Assembly (NCBI RefSeq): GCF_002234405.1
Contig: NZ_NMQT01000070.1
Span: 1 to 64,000 of the forward strand
DNA: 64,000 bases
Direction: 5' to 3'
DNA from: Amycolatopsis thailandensis
GTDB lineage: Bacteria > Actinomycetota > Actinomycetes > Mycobacteriales > Pseudonocardiaceae
Shown: piece after piece, positions 42,433 to 50,823 of the stretch
How positions within the stretch are numbered: position 1 is the stretch's first letter
How the letters are laid out: each line of letters begins with the position of its first letter
Position numbers and translations under genes: made by a program
Notes under the pieces: model-generated
The model's database searches: none
Seen by the model: the letters and a program-made list of their open reading frames with translations, nothing else
Told to the model about the DNA's origin: nothing

Positions 42433-43533
42433 ATGGGCCGTCCTATCCGCACCAGGAGGCAGGCGACACTGGCGTCGTTGGCCGCAGAGCTCGGTGTGTC
42501 GAGGACCACCGTCTCCAACGCCTACAACCGACCCGACCAGCTGTCCCCTGAGCTGCGCCGCCGTGTTCTCGAGACCGCGCGGCGCCTCGGTTACCCGGGT
42601 CCGGACCCGGTGGCCCGGTCACTGCGGACGCGCAAGGCCGGCGCTGTCGGTCTTTTGCTCACCGAAAACCTCTCCTACGCTTTCCGCGACCCGGCCGCCG
42701 TCGGCGTGCTCGAAGGGCTCGCGCTGGCGTGCGAAGACGCGGGCGTCGGCCTGCACCTGGTCCCGGCGAGCCCGGGCAGGGAGGACGTCGCGGCCGTGCA
42801 CCGCGCCGGTGTCGACGGTTTCGTCGTCTATTCGGTGCCCGACGACGACCCGCATCTGGGCGCCGTGCTGGAGCGCCCGGTGCCGACGGTGATAGTCGAT
42901 CAGCCGCGCGTGGACGGCGTCGACCGGGTCGGCCCGGACGACGCGGCCGCGGTCACCGCCATGGCCGAACACCTCATCTCCCTGGGTCACCGCCAGATCG
43001 GCGTGCTGTGCATGCGGCTGGCCCGCGAGCGCAACGACGACTTCGTCTCCATCCAGCGGCAGAGCGCCGCGCACTTCCACGTCCAGCGGATCCGGCTGGA
43101 GGCGCTGGCCGCCGCGTTCTCGGCGGCCGGGGTCGACTGGGCGACGGTGCCGGTGGTCGAGCGCTTCGACCACACCGTGGACGACGGCGCGTCCGCCGCG
43201 CGCCAGCTTCTTGACGCGTATCCGCAGGTCACGGCCGTGATCTGCACTTCGGACATCCTCGCGCTCGGCGCGCTGGCCGAAGCGGAACGCCGCGGGCTGC
43301 GGGTGCCGCAGGATCTGACGGTCACCGGGTTCGACGGCATCACCGAGGCCGAACGCTCCGGGCTCACCACGGTCCACCAGCCGGTGCTCGAGAAGGGCAA
43401 GGCGGCGGGCAAGCTGCTGCTCAGCTCGGCCGACCGGGTCGGGCCGAAGGTCATCACCCTGCAGACGGAACTGCGGGTCGGCCGCACGTCGGCACCACCC
43501 CGAACGGCTGAGGAACGCTGGTTCGGGCCGTGA
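42433..43533 (+). CDS. LacI-family transcription regulator
   Basis: The 366-residue protein has the LacI helix-turn-helix (ATLASLAAELGVSRTTVSNAYN, then the hinge ARRLGYPGPDPVARSL) and a periplasmic-binding-like ligand domain (AVGLLLTENLSYAF to VTVTGFDGITEAERSGLTTVHQP). ATG 42433 is chosen because the family begins just before the HTH; ATG 42394 would read through the palindrome. There are no sugar genes beside it. It is divergent from znuA and upstream of canB, so the ligand is unknown. Confidence 0.9.
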   Translation: MGRPIRTRRQATLASLAAELGVSRTTVSNAYNRPDQLSPELRRRVLETARRLGYPGPDPVARSLRTRKAGAVGLLLTENLSYAFRDPAAVGVLEGLALACEDAGVGLHLVPASPGREDVAAVHRAGVDGFVVYSVPDDDPHLGAVLERPVPTVIVDQPRVDGVDRVGPDDAAAVTAMAEHLISLGHRQIGVLCMRLARERNDDFVSIQRQSAAHFHVQRIRLEALAAAFSAAGVDWATVPVVERFDHTVDDGASAARQLLDAYPQVTAVICTSDILALGALAEAERRGLRVPQDLTVTGFDGITEAERSGLTTVHQPVLEKGKAAGKLLLSSADRVGPKVITLQTELRVGRTSAPPRTAEERWFGP

Positions 43534-43584
43534 TGTAACCCGTAAAGCGTTGCTCTGACCGGGTGTGTCCGTTCAAATGGTCAC

Positions 43585-44076
43585 GTGACCTCCATTGACG
43601 TACTTCTCAAGCGAAACCAGGAGCTCGGCGACGTCACTCCTGGCGACCGTTCGTCCCCGAGGCCATCACTCCAGGTGGCGGTTTTGACCTGCATGGACGC
43701 CCGTATCCGGGTGTTCGAGATCTTCGGGTTGCTGCAGGGTGAGTCTCATGTCCTGCGCAACGCCGGCGGTGTCGTCACCGACGACATGATCCGCTCGCTC
43801 GCGCTGAGCCAGCGGAAGCTGGGCACGCGCGAGGTGCTGATCGTCCAGCACACCGAGTGCGGCCTCTCGATGGTGACCGAGGACGACTTCAAGGACGAGC
43901 TCGAAGAGGCCTCCGGACTGCGTCCGACGTGGGCCGTCGAGGCGTTCCGCGAGGTCGAGGACAGCGTGCGCCGGTCGGTGCAGCGAGTCCGGCGCAGCGA
44001 CTTCCTCCCGCACACCGACAACGTGCGCGGCTTCGTCTACGACGTCAAGACGGGCCATCTGAGCGAAGTCGCCTGA
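43585..44076 (+). CDS. canB: beta-carbonic anhydrase
   Basis: The 163-residue protein has the zinc ligands Cys36, His89 and Cys92 with the Asp38-Arg40 dyad (TCMDAR, QHTECG). It interconverts CO2 and bicarbonate. It is the shorter actinobacterial form. GTG 43585 starts it. A canB homologue precedes mutY in M. tuberculosis too, but here 576 bp of nested repeats separate them. Confidence 0.93.
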   Translation: MTSIDVLLKRNQELGDVTPGDRSSPRPSLQVAVLTCMDARIRVFEIFGLLQGESHVLRNAGGVVTDDMIRSLALSQRKLGTREVLIVQHTECGLSMVTEDDFKDELEEASGLRPTWAVEAFREVEDSVRRSVQRVRRSDFLPHTDNVRGFVYDVKTGHLSEVA

Positions 44077-44155
44077 CGCTCGAAGTACGTGAAGGCCCCC
44101 TTCATTGCGCCTAGGTACGGGTCTCGGCGAAGTCGCCTCTCCGCTGGTCAAGGAG

Positions 44156-44208
44156 GTTGTGAAAGCCACTTTCGCAACGTTGAAGGTTGCGAAAGTGGCT
44201 TTCACAAC
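44156..44208. repeat. perfect 23-bp-arm hairpin (GTTGTGAAAGCCACTTT type)
   Basis: The arms 44156-44178 and 44186-44208 are exact inverses around GTTGAAG. A single isolated left arm with the same 23 bases occurs at 50643-50665. Confidence 0.85.
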
Positions 44209-44339
44209 ACACCCTCCGACACCACCTACGCGCAGGTCGGTCCAGGTGGTCGTGAGTGGCGTTTCGGGTTAGAGCGGACCGGTATTTACCTACCCACTCC
44301 TGAACTGGGCGAGAGTGGTGGTTCCGCGGCTGACAGGCC

Positions 44340-44390
44340 GCGACGATGAAGGAATTGGGACGTTGAACGTCCCAATTCCTTCATCGTCGC
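44340..44390. repeat. perfect 25-bp-arm palindrome
   Basis: The arms 44340-44364 and 44366-44390 (GCGACGATGAAGGAATTGGG and inverse) pair without mismatch around one G. The inner GACGTTGAACGTC core is shared with the next palindrome. Confidence 0.85.
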
Positions 44391-44428
44391 CAAGGACGCC
44401 CGGTCTTGGACCTGTGGCAGATGAGGTG

Positions 44429-44473
44429 ACGGGGGAAGATCCCGGACGTTCAACGTCCGGAACCTCCCCCCGT
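44429..44473. repeat. imperfect palindrome with GACGTTCAACGTC core
   Basis: ACGGGGGAAG/CCGGACGTT pairs with AACGTCCGG/CTCCCCCCGT around a few unpaired bases. It is in the same inner element as the preceding palindrome. Confidence 0.7.
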
Positions 44474-44652
44474 CGACCACACCGGCCCCAACACCGGCTT
44501 CACTCGACCGCCGATCATTCCAGTGGGTAGGCAAATACGGGTCCGCCAGAACCCGAAACGCCACTCACGACACCCGGTTACGCGACTTTGCCGGGACCCC
44601 TTGCGCCTAGGTACATGAAGGGGGCCTTCACGTACTTCCCTAAGCTGGCCGG

Positions 44653-45528
44653 GTGGGCGTCGACGCGGATGTACTGACCGGATGGTTCGACGAGGTGGGG
44701 CGCGACCTGCCCTGGCGTGAGCCGGAATGCACCGCCTGGGGCGTGCTGGTCAGCGAGATCATGTTGCAGCAGACACCGGTCGCGCGCGTCCAGCCGATCT
44801 GGCTCGAATGGATGGCGCGCTGGCCGGTTCCCTCGGCGCTGGCGGCGTCCTCACAGGGCGAGGTCGTCCGCGCCTGGGGCAAGCTCGGCTACCCGCGACG
44901 CGCGTTGCGGCTGCACGCGGCGGCCGCCGTCATCGCCGCCGAACACGGCGACGTCGTACCGTCCGATGTGGACACTCTGCTCGCGTTGCCGGGTATCGGC
45001 GCGTACACCGCGCGAGCGGTCGTGGCCTTCGCGTACGGCAAGCGGGCGCCGGTGGTCGACACGAACGTCCGGCGCGTGGTCGCCAGGGCGGTGCACGGCG
45101 CGGGCGACGCCGGGCCGCCGTCGAACACCCGCGACATGGCCGACGTCGAAGCGCTGCTGCCGCCGGAGGACGCGCCCGCCGCGAAACTCTCGGCGGCGCT
45201 GATGGAACTCGGCGCGCTCGTCTGCACCGCCCGTTCACCGCGGTGCGCGGACTGCCCGATCTACGACGACTGCGCCTGGCAGCACGCGGGCAAACCCGCC
45301 TACGCCGGCCCGGCGAAACAGGTCCAGAAGTTCGCCGGGACCGATCGCCAGGTGCGCGGGCTGCTGCTCGACGTCCTGCGCGGCAGCGAGGGCCCGGTCG
45401 AGAAGGCGCGGCTCGATCTCGTCTGGCAGGAGTCCGGGCAGCGTGACCGGTGCCTCGACTCGTTGCTGGTCGACGGCCTGCTCGAACAGACCGGCGACGG
45501 CCTCTTCGCTCTCCCTGGCGAACACTAA
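44653..45528 (+). CDS. mutY: A/G-specific adenine DNA glycosylase
   Basis: The 291-residue protein has the MutY glutamate (VSEIMLQQT, Glu35), the helix-hairpin-helix LPGIGAYTARAVV with the catalytic Asp in VVDTNVRR, and the iron-sulfur cysteines CTARSPRCADCPIYDDC. It removes adenine opposite 8-oxoguanine. The C-terminal NUDIX-like domain of E. coli MutY is reduced, as in other actinobacteria. GTG 44653 begins 14 bp after the hairpin arm. Confidence 0.93.
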   Translation: MGVDADVLTGWFDEVGRDLPWREPECTAWGVLVSEIMLQQTPVARVQPIWLEWMARWPVPSALAASSQGEVVRAWGKLGYPRRALRLHAAAAVIAAEHGDVVPSDVDTLLALPGIGAYTARAVVAFAYGKRAPVVDTNVRRVVARAVHGAGDAGPPSNTRDMADVEALLPPEDAPAAKLSAALMELGALVCTARSPRCADCPIYDDCAWQHAGKPAYAGPAKQVQKFAGTDRQVRGLLLDVLRGSEGPVEKARLDLVWQESGQRDRCLDSLLVDGLLEQTGDGLFALPGEH

Positions 45529-45616
45529 CGCATTACGACAAAAGTTGGTCAATGGTTGTCATCGGCGCGATGGCGGGTTAGTTTTCCGGCCAACGCGCAT
45601 GATGGGAGTTACGCCC

Positions 45617-46582
45617 GTGGCCGACTTCGACCGACGTACCGCGCTCAAGGGCGGCCTGACGGTAAGCGCCGTCGGGCTACTGGGGACGACGACAATTTCC
45701 GCCGCAGTCGCGGCGACCGGGGCAGTACAGGAACCGACGATCCACGACACGGCGGCCTGGGGTGCCCGGCCGCCGAACGGGGCGATCGAGGTGCAGAACC
45801 ACAAACCGACGTACATCGTCGTGCACCACACGGTCGATCCGGGGAACGTCACCGACTACACGCTCGAACACGCCTACTGGGCGTCGCGTTCGATCCAGAA
45901 TTTCCACATGGACACCCGCGGCTGGGTGGACAGCGGACAGCAGTTCACGAACAGCCGCGGCGGGCACATCACCGAAGGGCGGCATCGCAGCCTGGAGATC
46001 CTGCGCGGCGGGACCCAGCACGTGCTGGGCGCCAACGTGGGCAACAACAACAGCACCTGCATCGGGATCGAGAACGAGGGCCTGTACAGCAAGGAAGACG
46101 TCACGCCCGCGCTCTGGGACTCGCTGGTGAAGATGGTCGCGTACATCGCTTCGCAGTACGGGATCTCGCCGGAGTTCATCAAGGGACACCGGGACTTCAA
46201 CTCGACCGAATGCCCGGGAACCGTGCTGTACGACCGGCTTCCGGAACTGCGCACCGCGGTCGGGAAGCTGCTGGGCTCCGCGTCGCCGAAGGCCGACCTG
46301 CCGGAATGGCCACTGCTCAAACCCGGCGACGCCGGGCCGCGAGTTCGGGTGGCGCAGGAACTCCTGCGGACACGCGGATTCGCCGTCCCCGTCGACGGCG
46401 TATTCGGTCAGTCCACAAAGGACGCTGTCGCCGCAGTGGCGGCCAGGAACGGACTGGAGCGCGACGCCTGCGGCGCGACCATGGCGACCGACGAGACCGG
46501 GTTCCTCGGCTCCGACGTCTGGCCGCTCATCGTCGGGCCGGGCACTGATCTGCGGGCGCTGAAAGCACGACTCGCCGGCTGA
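45617..46582 (+). CDS. Tat-exported N-acetylmuramoyl-L-alanine amidase with peptidoglycan-binding domain
   Basis: The 321-residue protein has a twin-arginine signal (FDRRTALKGG, cleavage near residue 33). An amidase_2/PGRP domain follows (about 45-215: IVVHHTVD, CIGIENEGL, KGHRDFNSTECPG), and then a PG_binding_1 domain (about 235-290, LKPGDAGPRVRVAQELL). It should cleave stem peptides from glycan outside the membrane. GTG 45617 follows GGGAG at 9 bases and places the Tat motif at residue 4. Its 3' end overlaps the convergent MFS gene by 56 bp. Confidence 0.9.
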   Translation: MADFDRRTALKGGLTVSAVGLLGTTTISAAVAATGAVQEPTIHDTAAWGARPPNGAIEVQNHKPTYIVVHHTVDPGNVTDYTLEHAYWASRSIQNFHMDTRGWVDSGQQFTNSRGGHITEGRHRSLEILRGGTQHVLGANVGNNNSTCIGIENEGLYSKEDVTPALWDSLVKMVAYIASQYGISPEFIKGHRDFNSTECPGTVLYDRLPELRTAVGKLLGSASPKADLPEWPLLKPGDAGPRVRVAQELLRTRGFAVPVDGVFGQSTKDAVAAVAARNGLERDACGATMATDETGFLGSDVWPLIVGPGTDLRALKARLAG

Positions 46583-47681
46583 ACAGCAACGGCGAGAGGA
46601 CCAAAAGGGCGGCGCACCACGGGAGCAGGGACGTTCCCAGTGGCAGCACGAGTCCGCCGATGAGGGCTCCACCGGCGACGGCGCCGTTCCAGGCCGCGAT
46701 CGTGAGCGACTGGGCGGCGTCGGCGGTGGGACCCGCGATCAGGGCGGTGACGGCCTGGAACGCCGTGGGCGCGCCACCGAACGCCAGGCCCCACAACGCG
46801 GCGGCGGCCAGCACCAGACCGTGCACCCCGCCGCTCAGTCCGGTCAGGACGATGGCGGTGGCCGTCATGGCGGTACAGGACACCAGGACGGCGCGCGGAT
46901 GACGGTCGAGCGCGGAACCGACCGCGACCAGCCCGCCGACCGCGGCACAGCCGAACACCAGCAGCGCCGCGCCCAGCATCGTCGCCGCGTCCAGCCCGGC
47001 GAGCACCGGGCCGATGTAGGTGTAGGCCACGTTGTGCCCCAACGAGAACAGTGCCACCGTGGCCAGCACGGGACGCATTCCCGGCAGCCGTGACGCGGCC
47101 AGCGGACGGGTGTGCCCCGCCGGGTCCGCGGGCACGGCGGGCACCGCGACGAGCACCCACACCAGCAGCGGCACGGTGATCAGCGCCATCACGGCGAACG
47201 CCCAGCGCCAGCCGGCCAGTTCGCCGAGCGCGGTCCCGGCGGGGACGCCGAGCGCGAAGCCGATCGGGGTGCCGGACATGGCCACGGCCAGCGCGCGCCC
47301 GGTGAGTCCCGGCGGGGCGAGGCGCATCGCGTAGCCGGCGACGAGAGACCACATCACCCCGGTCAGCGCGCCGGAAACCATCCGCGTGGCCAGGATCAGC
47401 GGATACGACGGGGACACCGCGATCACCAGGTTGGTGACCAGGAAACCGGCGATCAGCGCCAGGAGCAAGCGTTTGCGCGGCACCCGCAGGGTCGCGCTGG
47501 TGAGCGGGATGGCGGTGAGCGCGGTGGTGATCGCGTAGACCGTCACGAGCTGCCCGGTGACGGAAGGGGAAACGCCCAGATCCGCGGACATGCCCAGCAG
47601 TAGCCCGGCGGGCAGCACTTCGGTGAGGCAGCCGAGGAAGACCGTCGTCGTCAGCGCGAACAGCGCCGGGAAGGGCAGCAT
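46527..47681 (-). CDS. MFS transporter, DHA1-type drug/sugar efflux
   Basis: The 384-residue protein has twelve predicted membrane helices. The first loop ATLRVPRKRLLL takes the place of motif A, and SGTPIGFALGVPAGTALGELAGWRWAF is the motif C region typical of antiporters such as Cmx/AraJ. The substrate is unknown. It is divergent from the AraC gene at 47977, its probable regulator. Confidence 0.88.
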   Translation of the reverse strand: MLPFPALFALTTTVFLGCLTEVLPAGLLLGMSADLGVSPSVTGQLVTVYAITTALTAIPLTSATLRVPRKRLLLALIAGFLVTNLVIAVSPSYPLILATRMVSGALTGVMWSLVAGYAMRLAPPGLTGRALAVAMSGTPIGFALGVPAGTALGELAGWRWAFAVMALITVPLLVWVLVAVPAVPADPAGHTRPLAASRLPGMRPVLATVALFSLGHNVAYTYIGPVLAGLDAATMLGAALLVFGCAAVGGLVAVGSALDRHPRAVLVSCTAMTATAIVLTGLSGGVHGLVLAAAALWGLAFGGAPTAFQAVTALIAGPTADAAQSLTIAAWNGAVAGGALIGGLVLPLGTSLLPWCAALLVLSPLLFSRRVVLSAPADQCPARR

Positions 47682-47749
47682 GCTTCGACGATCTCCTCCC
47701 CGGCGCGGCGCGGATAGTCCCCGGCGGATATGCCGTCGGGTTATCGGCC

Positions 47750-47792
47750 GAAGGCGTCCTTCGCCGCATCGGACACGGCAAAGGACGCCTCC
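47750..47792. repeat. GAAGGCGTCCTT hairpin in a divergent promoter region
   Basis: GAAGGCGTCCTTCGCCG (47750-47766) and CGGCAAAGGACGCCTCC (47776-47792) pair with two mismatches. The hairpin lies between the starts of the MFS and AraC genes, so it cannot be a simple end-of-gene terminator. Confidence 0.6.
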
Positions 47793-47976
47793 ACCCCCAG
47801 TCCCGGCGGCCCTTCCGGTGACTTCTCAAGAATGGCGAACACCTGATCGGTGGTCCTTCGCACTCCGTCGTCGTCGATTGGCGAGGAGTCGCTAATCCTT
47901 TCAGCCGATGCCTTCGGCGGCCGAAGGCTGGATAGTCGGTGAGAGCGGGGCCATCACGAGCGCGGGGGGACGGCAG

Positions 47977-48954
47977 ATGCTCATCACGACGGACTTCCGG
48001 ACCGACGATCTGCCCGTCGAGGACCGGGAGGACGCCTCTTTCGGCCTTCTCGGCGAATCGTCGATCGTCGAACTCCGCGGCGATCCCCGGCCCGATTTCC
48101 GATTCGCCCAGCGCGTGCTGAGCACCGGTGCGATATCCGTCGCGACAGCGACCGGCGCGATGCCCTCGATGCTCCTGAGACGGACGCCACGGCTCGTCAG
48201 GCGTTTCGATCCGGGAGTACTGCACCTCTCCTTTTCAGCGGATTCCCGGAGCATCGGGATCCGGAAGGACGAGGTCGTGCTCCGCCCGCACGACTGGTCG
48301 ATCCTGGACTCCAGGGTGCCCTACGACAGACCGGTGGACGGCGGGATGCGCGGCGAGACGTGGATCGGGTTCCCCTATGCCGCGCTGCCCCTGCGGCAGG
48401 GCCGGGTCGAGCGGCTCGTCGGTCGCTCCCTCGGCGGGAGGTCCGGGTACGGCGCGCTGCTGGCCCGAGTGGTGACCCAGATCGTGAGCGACGCCGGGGT
48501 CTACCGTCCCGAGGACGCGCCACAGCTGGAGACCACGGTCCTGGACCTGGTGACAGCGTTCTTCTGCCGGGCGCTGGACGACGGCCGCTCCGTGCCCGCC
48601 GAGAGCAGGCGCCGCAACCTCGTCCTGCGGATCCGGGCGTTCGTGCGGCAGAACCTGCACGACCCCGGCTTGTCACCCGGCTCGATCGCCGACGCCCACC
48701 ACATCTCCCGTAGTCACCTGCACATGCTGTTCAAGGACCAGGAGGAGACGGTGGCGGCGTGGATCCGGCGGCAGCGGCTGGAACGGGCCGGCCGCGACCT
48801 GGCCGACCCCGCCATGTCCGACACTCCCGTGCACGCGATCGCGGCCCGCTGGGGCTTTCCCCGCGCGGCCGACTTCACCCGGGCGTTCCGGACCGCCTGC
48901 GGCGTCACGCCTCGCGAATACCGGCGACAGGCCCGGGATAACCCCGAGGCATGA
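47977..48954 (+). CDS. AraC-family regulator
   Basis: The 325-residue protein has an N-terminal AraC-binding-like ligand domain and a C-terminal double HTH (LSPGSIADAHHISRSHLHML, then HAIAARWGFPRAADFTRAF followed by the signature GVTPREYRRQ). ATG 47977 with a GGGGGA site is chosen over ATG 47908. The target is probably the divergent efflux gene. Confidence 0.88.
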   Translation: MLITTDFRTDDLPVEDREDASFGLLGESSIVELRGDPRPDFRFAQRVLSTGAISVATATGAMPSMLLRRTPRLVRRFDPGVLHLSFSADSRSIGIRKDEVVLRPHDWSILDSRVPYDRPVDGGMRGETWIGFPYAALPLRQGRVERLVGRSLGGRSGYGALLARVVTQIVSDAGVYRPEDAPQLETTVLDLVTAFFCRALDDGRSVPAESRRRNLVLRIRAFVRQNLHDPGLSPGSIADAHHISRSHLHMLFKDQEETVAAWIRRQRLERAGRDLADPAMSDTPVHAIAARWGFPRAADFTRAFRTACGVTPREYRRQARDNPEA

Positions 48955-49032
48955 CCGGCTGACACTGCCGCGCGCGGCGCGGGCGTACGCACGATGACCG
49001 GGCATCCTCCCCCGTAGAGAGAAGGCCCGTTC

Positions 49033-50475
49033 ATGACCGTGCGGATTCGGTGGCAAGAGCCACTGTGCACCGCGTTGCTCGCCACCACGATGATCGGCAC
49101 GTGCCAGGCTTCGGCGGCGGCTCAGCCGGCACCCGGCAGCGACGGGTACGTGCACGTCTCGCCCGATGGCACCGTCCTCGGCCCCGATTCTTATTACCCG
49201 AAGGACGGCAACGGCGGCTACGACGTCGACAAGTACTCGCTCGCGCTGGACTACGCGCCGTACTCGATGCTGTTGAGCGGCAAGGCGACGATCACCGCGA
49301 CGGCCACTCAGGACCTGAGCCGGTTCGACCTCGACCTGCGCGGTCTCACCGTGCGCTCGGTCTCCGTCGACGGAGTGGCCGCGACGTTCCGGCGGGTCGG
49401 CGAGCACGAGCTCGTGATCACCCCGAAGACCCCGTTGGCCGCGGGCAAGCGGTTCACCGTGGTGGTCGGTTACGACGGGCGGCCGGAGCCGCTCACCACG
49501 GCGCGGGGCCGGGTCGGCTGGCTGGCCACCTCCGGCGATTCCGCCGTGGCCACCGGCCAGCCGCGGTCGGCGATGACCTGGTTCCCGGTCAACGGCACCG
49601 AAGTCGACAAGGCGACCTTGCGTGTCTCCGTCACCGTCCTGGACGAATTCGCCGTGCTGGGCAACGGTTTCCAGGTCTCCGACGTGCCGGCGGGCCTCGG
49701 ACGGCACACCGTCACCTGGGCGGAGGACACCGCCCTCGCGCCGAGCACGGCGATGCTCGGCATCGGACGCTGGGAGGTCGAGCGGATCACGCTTCCCGGT
49801 GGCCGGACGGCGATCAACGCCTACCACCCGTGCGCCGTCGACAAGCGCAAGATCGGCGGGCGGCTGCCCGAGGTGCTGGAATTCCTCACCGGGAAGTTCG
49901 GCGACTACCCGCAATCGGCGGCGGGCGGCCTGTTCCTCGACCGTTCCCTCGGCTACACGCACGGCGCGCAGACCCGGCCGGTGTACAGCCGCGCGGCGAC
50001 GATGGCCGATCTGGTGTACGCCACCGCGTATCAATGGTGGGGCGCCGGGGTGACCGGCAAGATGTGGCGCGACACGCTGATGCCCGAGTCCATCGCGCAG
50101 TACGCGGTGTGGCTGTGGGACGAGGCCAAGAACGGCGTCGATCTGGACCGGCGATACCGCGAAACGGTGACCAAGGTGAGCGAGGACCCGGCTTTCTGGG
50201 CGCCGAAGCTCACCGATCCGGGCAAGGGCGCCGAGTTCGCGCCCACCACCAAGGCGGTGCTGATGGTGCACGCGCTGCGGCGGCTGATCGGCGACGAGGC
50301 GTTCTTCCAGATCGTGTCCGGCTTCCCGGCGATCAACCCGCAGGGAAACCAGAACTGGCACGACTTCGAGCTCTACGTCTCCGCGATGACGCAGCGGGAT
50401 CTCGGCGAGTTCAACGCCGCGTGGCTGGACGGCACGGTGCGGCCGCCGGACGCGCTCCTGTATCCCGGACGGTGA
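49033..50475 (+). CDS. secreted M1-type peptidase homologue lacking the zinc motif
   Basis: The 480-residue protein has a Sec signal peptide (about 1-30, ending AAAQ) and the M1 N-terminal beta domain (DGNGGYDVDKYSLALDY, DLSRFDLDLRGLTV). The catalytic helix reads YATAYQWWG (329-337) where the paralogue at 56658 has HETAHQWFG. Both zinc histidines and the catalytic Glu are gone, while Glu352, equivalent to the third ligand, remains. A peptidase activity is therefore unlikely; a binding or scaffold role is possible. ATG 49033 follows AGAGAAGG. Confidence 0.88.
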   Translation: MTVRIRWQEPLCTALLATTMIGTCQASAAAQPAPGSDGYVHVSPDGTVLGPDSYYPKDGNGGYDVDKYSLALDYAPYSMLLSGKATITATATQDLSRFDLDLRGLTVRSVSVDGVAATFRRVGEHELVITPKTPLAAGKRFTVVVGYDGRPEPLTTARGRVGWLATSGDSAVATGQPRSAMTWFPVNGTEVDKATLRVSVTVLDEFAVLGNGFQVSDVPAGLGRHTVTWAEDTALAPSTAMLGIGRWEVERITLPGGRTAINAYHPCAVDKRKIGGRLPEVLEFLTGKFGDYPQSAAGGLFLDRSLGYTHGAQTRPVYSRAATMADLVYATAYQWWGAGVTGKMWRDTLMPESIAQYAVWLWDEAKNGVDLDRRYRETVTKVSEDPAFWAPKLTDPGKGAEFAPTTKAVLMVHALRRLIGDEAFFQIVSGFPAINPQGNQNWHDFELYVSAMTQRDLGEFNAAWLDGTVRPPDALLYPGR

Positions 50476-50551
50476 GCGCTTGCCCGGTGGCGGGTCGGTG
50501 ACCTGAGCCTCCATTCGTCTCGGCGCCGGAGATCTTCGTGGGCGGCGAGGT

Positions 50552-50602
50552 CCGTGAAGGCCTCCTTCCCTACTTTCAGGGTAGGGAAGGAGGCCTTCAC
50601 GG
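50552..50602. repeat. TGAAGGCC-family hairpin, perfect 22-bp arms
   Basis: The arms 50552-50573 (CCGTGAAGGCCTCCTTCCCT and two more) and 50581-50602 pair exactly around TTTCAGG. The 348-bp gap 50476-50823 also holds the isolated arm 50643-50665; otherwise I see nothing in it. Confidence 0.85.
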
Positions 50603-50642
50603 CTTGGTGCAGGTCCCGGGCACGCGGTCCGGGCACGAGAGC

Positions 50643-50665
50643 GTTGTGAAAGCCACTTTCGCAAC
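50643..50665. repeat. isolated arm of the 44156 hairpin family
   Basis: The 23 bases starting GTTGTGAAAGCCACTTTCGC are identical to the left arm at 44156-44178, but no right arm follows. Confidence 0.7.
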
Positions 50666-50823
50666 ACTGGGCGCCGGACAGCACCGGGCCGAAGGGGTCG
50701 TGCTCGGTAAGGACGGCCAGTGGCGGCAGAACAATGTCGTCCCTGACGGGTGCCAAGTCCGGCGGAAGAGCGTCGCGGGCGGGCACGCCACCTTCGCCTT
50801 ATCCCCGAATAGGGAGACCGTCC

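Larger units (their letters stand above)
44249..44571. mobile_element. 323-bp inner element with 50-bp inverted repeats
   Basis: The 50-bp segments 44249-44298 (starting GTCGTGAGTGGCGTTTCGGG) and 44522-44571 are inverse copies matching at 45 of 50 positions. They enclose two further palindromes and no gene. This MITE-like unit lies inside the 482-bp element. Confidence 0.7.
44119..44600. mobile_element. 482-bp non-coding element with 18-bp inverted ends
   Basis: The ends GGGTCTCGGCGAAGTCGC (44119-44136) and GCGACTTTGCCGGGACCC (44582-44599) are inverted repeats with two mismatches. The element is flanked by 14-bp direct repeats. It has no transposase frame and contains further palindromes, so it resembles a MITE or composite of MITEs moved in trans. 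Confidence 0.6.
44082..44638. repeat. TGAAGGCC hairpin split by an inserted element
   Basis: The 24-bp arm 44082-44105 (GAAGTACGTGAAGGCCCCCT and four more bases) and its exact inverse 44615-44638 belong together. A 14-bp loop TTGCGCCTAGGTAC is present twice, at 44105-44118 and 44601-44614. Removing 44119-44600 and one loop copy restores an ordinary hairpin. The duplicated loop therefore looks like a target-site duplication. No coding sequence is present in 44077-44652. Confidence 0.75.

Noticed and set aside
44077..44652. Insertion sequence with transposase between canB and mutY
   Set aside because: No frame longer than about 90 codons with any transposase motif; the region is only palindromes, so it is called a non-autonomous element.
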